7,647 bases of DNA, taken from NCBI GenBank assembly GCA_030705745.1, contig JAUZPT010000127.1, positions 1-7,647 of the forward strand, given 5' to 3'. The stretch's first letter is position 1, and each line of letters opens with the position of its first letter. This DNA comes from Bacillota bacterium. GTDB taxonomy: Bacteria > Bacillota > Bacilli > Bacillales > Cytobacillaceae. A program made the position numbers and the translations under genes. Below the pieces are notes generated by a model. The model ran no database searches and was not told where the DNA came from. It was given only the letters and a program-made list of their open reading frames with translations. Shown here in pieces: positions 6,836 to 7,647 of this stretch.

Positions 6836-7105
6836 ATGCTACAGCAAAATACGAATTTGCAAAATCAGCAAGGGACAATGGAACAGCCGCCTGCTGTGAT
6901 GTCCACAAAAGATTCATTATATGTTTCTGATATGCTTTCCTGGAATTTATTAGCAGCAAAAAAAGCGCATTTTTTCGCACAACAATGCCAGGACCAAGAA
7001 TTAAAAAACGAAATGGAAAAATGCAGCGCAATGCACCAACAGCATTACCAGAAAATACTCGGCCACCTAAATTCCCATTTAACCCAACATAATGCATTTC
7101 AATAA
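6836..7105 (+). CDS. Small CotF/YraG-like spore coat-type protein, 89 aa
   Basis: An 89-residue protein with a Gln/Asn-rich N-terminus (about 1-20), then a predicted helical hairpin: a first helix around TKDSLYVSDMLSWNLLAAKK (24-43) and a second around QDQELKNEMEKCSAMHQQHY (52-71). There is no signal peptide or membrane segment. The pattern of a short two-helix protein beside a longer CotF-domain protein resembles the yraG/yraF and yraE/yraD pairs of B. subtilis, so I read it as a spore coat-type partner protein; this is a family-level guess. His and Glu residues in the helices (H45, E61, H67, H70) give a ferritin-like look, but no metal-site motif is clear. It lies 30 bases before the next gene on the same strand and probably shares its transcript, from the sigma-G-like promoter upstream. 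Start chosen by ribosome-site spacing. Confidence 0.78.
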   Translation: MLQQNTNLQNQQGTMEQPPAVMSTKDSLYVSDMLSWNLLAAKKAHFFAQQCQDQELKNEMEKCSAMHQQHYQKILGHLNSHLTQHNAFQ

Positions 7106-7135
7106 AAATGAAACCCATTCAGAGGAGCCATCACT

Positions 7136-7480
7136 ATGAATCAAAATGCCAATCAGCAAAAACTCGGGAACACCGAAAAACAGATTCCTAAAACCCCACA
7201 AATGAATGAACGCGATTTTATAAACGACTTGCTCTCAACGGAGAAATATATGACAACCTCCTATTCAGTTGCAATGCATGAAGCAAGCCATGATGGATTA
7301 TTTCAGGATATTCAGGCAATATTCAACGAAACGGAAGCATGCCAAAGAGATCTTTATAATTTAATGTTCAAAAAAGGATGGTATAAAATCGAGCCAGCCG
7401 ATCAGCAGCAGCTTCAACAAACGTTTCAACAGTTTCAAGGCTACACAAACCAACTTCCAGCCGGGGGGCAGCTTCAATAA
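7136..7480 (+). CDS. CotF-family spore coat protein (YusN-like), 114 aa
   Basis: A 114-residue protein with a CotF-type domain over about residues 24-88: ERDFINDLLSTEKYMTTSYS, then MHEASHDGLFQDIQAIFNET, then ACQRDLYNLMFKKGWYKIEP. The LLSTEK..., HEA...LF, and closing KKGWY elements are the usual marks of this family (CotF, YhcQ, YraF, YusN). The N-terminal 23 residues and the C-terminal tail (QQQLQQTFQQF) are Gln-rich and probably unstructured. The ATG has AGAGGAG (7121-7127) 8 bases upstream. Its place beside fadM matches yusN in B. subtilis, so it may be that gene's ortholog, but with an extra small partner in front I leave the symbol blank. It is probably packaged in or on the spore; its exact role is unknown. 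A strong terminator follows. Confidence 0.87.
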   Translation: MNQNANQQKLGNTEKQIPKTPQMNERDFINDLLSTEKYMTTSYSVAMHEASHDGLFQDIQAIFNETEACQRDLYNLMFKKGWYKIEPADQQQLQQTFQQFQGYTNQLPAGGQLQ

Positions 7481-7494
7481 ATTGAGTCAAACAA

Positions 7495-7516
7495 AGGCCA
7501 AGCGAATGCTTAGCCT
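7495..7516 (-). terminator. Hairpin suited to minus-strand RNA
   Basis: Arms 7495-7503 and 7508-7516 enclose a 4-base loop. As minus-strand RNA all 9 pairs form (one U-G wobble), followed by UUUGUUUG; on the plus strand the same position is a C-A mismatch. It would stop transcription arriving from a leftward gene beyond the right edge, protecting the CotF-like genes. No such gene is visible here, so the role is inferred. Confidence 0.5.
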
Positions 7517-7519
7517 CAG

Positions 7520-7560
7520 ATTGTCGAGGAAGTGGTATTTTCTCGACAATTTTTTATTTT
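7520..7560 (+). terminator. Rho-independent terminator after the CotF-like pair
   Basis: ATTGTCGAG (7520-7528) pairs with CTCGACAAT (7542-7550). On the plus-strand RNA the stem extends by a G-U and two A-U pairs to 12 bp around a 7-base loop. A TTTTTATTTT tail follows. It begins 40 bases after the stop codon at 7478-7480. Confidence 0.92.
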
Positions 7561-7608
7561 CTCAGAATCTTACTATCTAATTTAGTGATAGTCCTTGATA
7601 ATGGTCCT

Positions 7609-7647
7609 GTTGATTTCCGCTCCGGTCACTCGCTTTCCGCGGGGAGG
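7609..7647. repeat. Start of a Bacillus-type GC-rich intergenic repeat, cut by window edge
   Basis: The last 39 bases run from GTTGATTTCCGCTCC to CGCTTTCCGCGGGGAGG, abruptly GC-rich after AT-rich DNA. This closely resembles the opening of a dispersed intergenic element of about 100-200 bases that I remember from many Bacillus genomes. It contains two copies of TTTCCGC. Only one end is visible, so copy number and full fold cannot be judged. No gene is seen in it. Confidence 0.55.

Noticed and set aside
6738..7118. 126-residue open frame on the minus strand over the first CotF-like gene
   Set aside because: It is antisense to a gene with a good ribosome site and family features, its protein is not recognisable, and it has no clear ribosome site.
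7572..7592. ACTATC...GATAGT inverted repeat after the last terminator
   Set aside because: Only 6 AT-rich pairs with a 9-base loop and no U tail; likely chance.
1..7647. Search for defence systems, mobile elements, CRISPR, tRNA or rRNA genes
   Set aside because: Every long frame is accounted for by metabolic or spore genes, and no repeat-spacer pattern, transposase or cloverleaf-like sequence was seen.

Overview
The window looks like chromosome from a spore-forming Bacillaceae (Bacillus or a close relative). The reasons are a fadN-fadA-fadE fatty-acid beta-oxidation operon next to yuzL and a FadM/YusM-type proline dehydrogenase, strong GGGAGG/GGGGGAG ribosome binding sites, a FadR-type operator, a CcpA cre site, and two spore-coat CotF-type genes. 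From memory, B. subtilis has the same neighbourhood (yusJ-yusK-yusL, yuzL, yusM, yusN). I see no phage, CRISPR, transposase or other foreign island. This is ordinary core chromosome, and most of its interest is in the regulatory sites.

Layout. Positions 1-5302 (minus strand) hold the fad operon, transcribed from right to left: fadN (3-hydroxyacyl-CoA dehydrogenase/enoyl-CoA hydratase), fadA (thiolase), then fadE (acyl-CoA dehydrogenase), which is cut by the left edge of the window. A hairpin lies between fadA and fadE. A perfect inverted repeat resembling a FadR operator lies just upstream of the fadN TTG start. Positions 5303-5523 are the divergent spacer to yuzL. yuzL (5524-5652, plus) encodes a 42-residue protein and meets fadM (5685-6602, minus) tail to tail over a shared bidirectional terminator. 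Positions 6603-6835 form a second divergent control region. It holds the fadM promoter with adjoining CodY-like and cre sites, and on the other strand a sigma-G-like promoter for two CotF-family genes (6836-7105 and 7136-7480). These are followed by two hairpins, one suited to each strand, and the window ends inside a GC-rich sequence resembling a common Bacillus intergenic repeat.

How the genes work together. FadE, FadN and FadA together carry out one complete turn of beta-oxidation: acyl-CoA to enoyl-CoA, then hydroxyacyl-CoA, ketoacyl-CoA, and acetyl-CoA plus a shortened acyl-CoA. The operator suggests the operon is de-repressed when long-chain acyl-CoA is present. FadM starts proline degradation to glutamate. 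Its control sites suggest it is shut off when good carbon (CcpA) or branched-chain amino acids/GTP (CodY) are plentiful. The CotF-like pair is probably made during sporulation.
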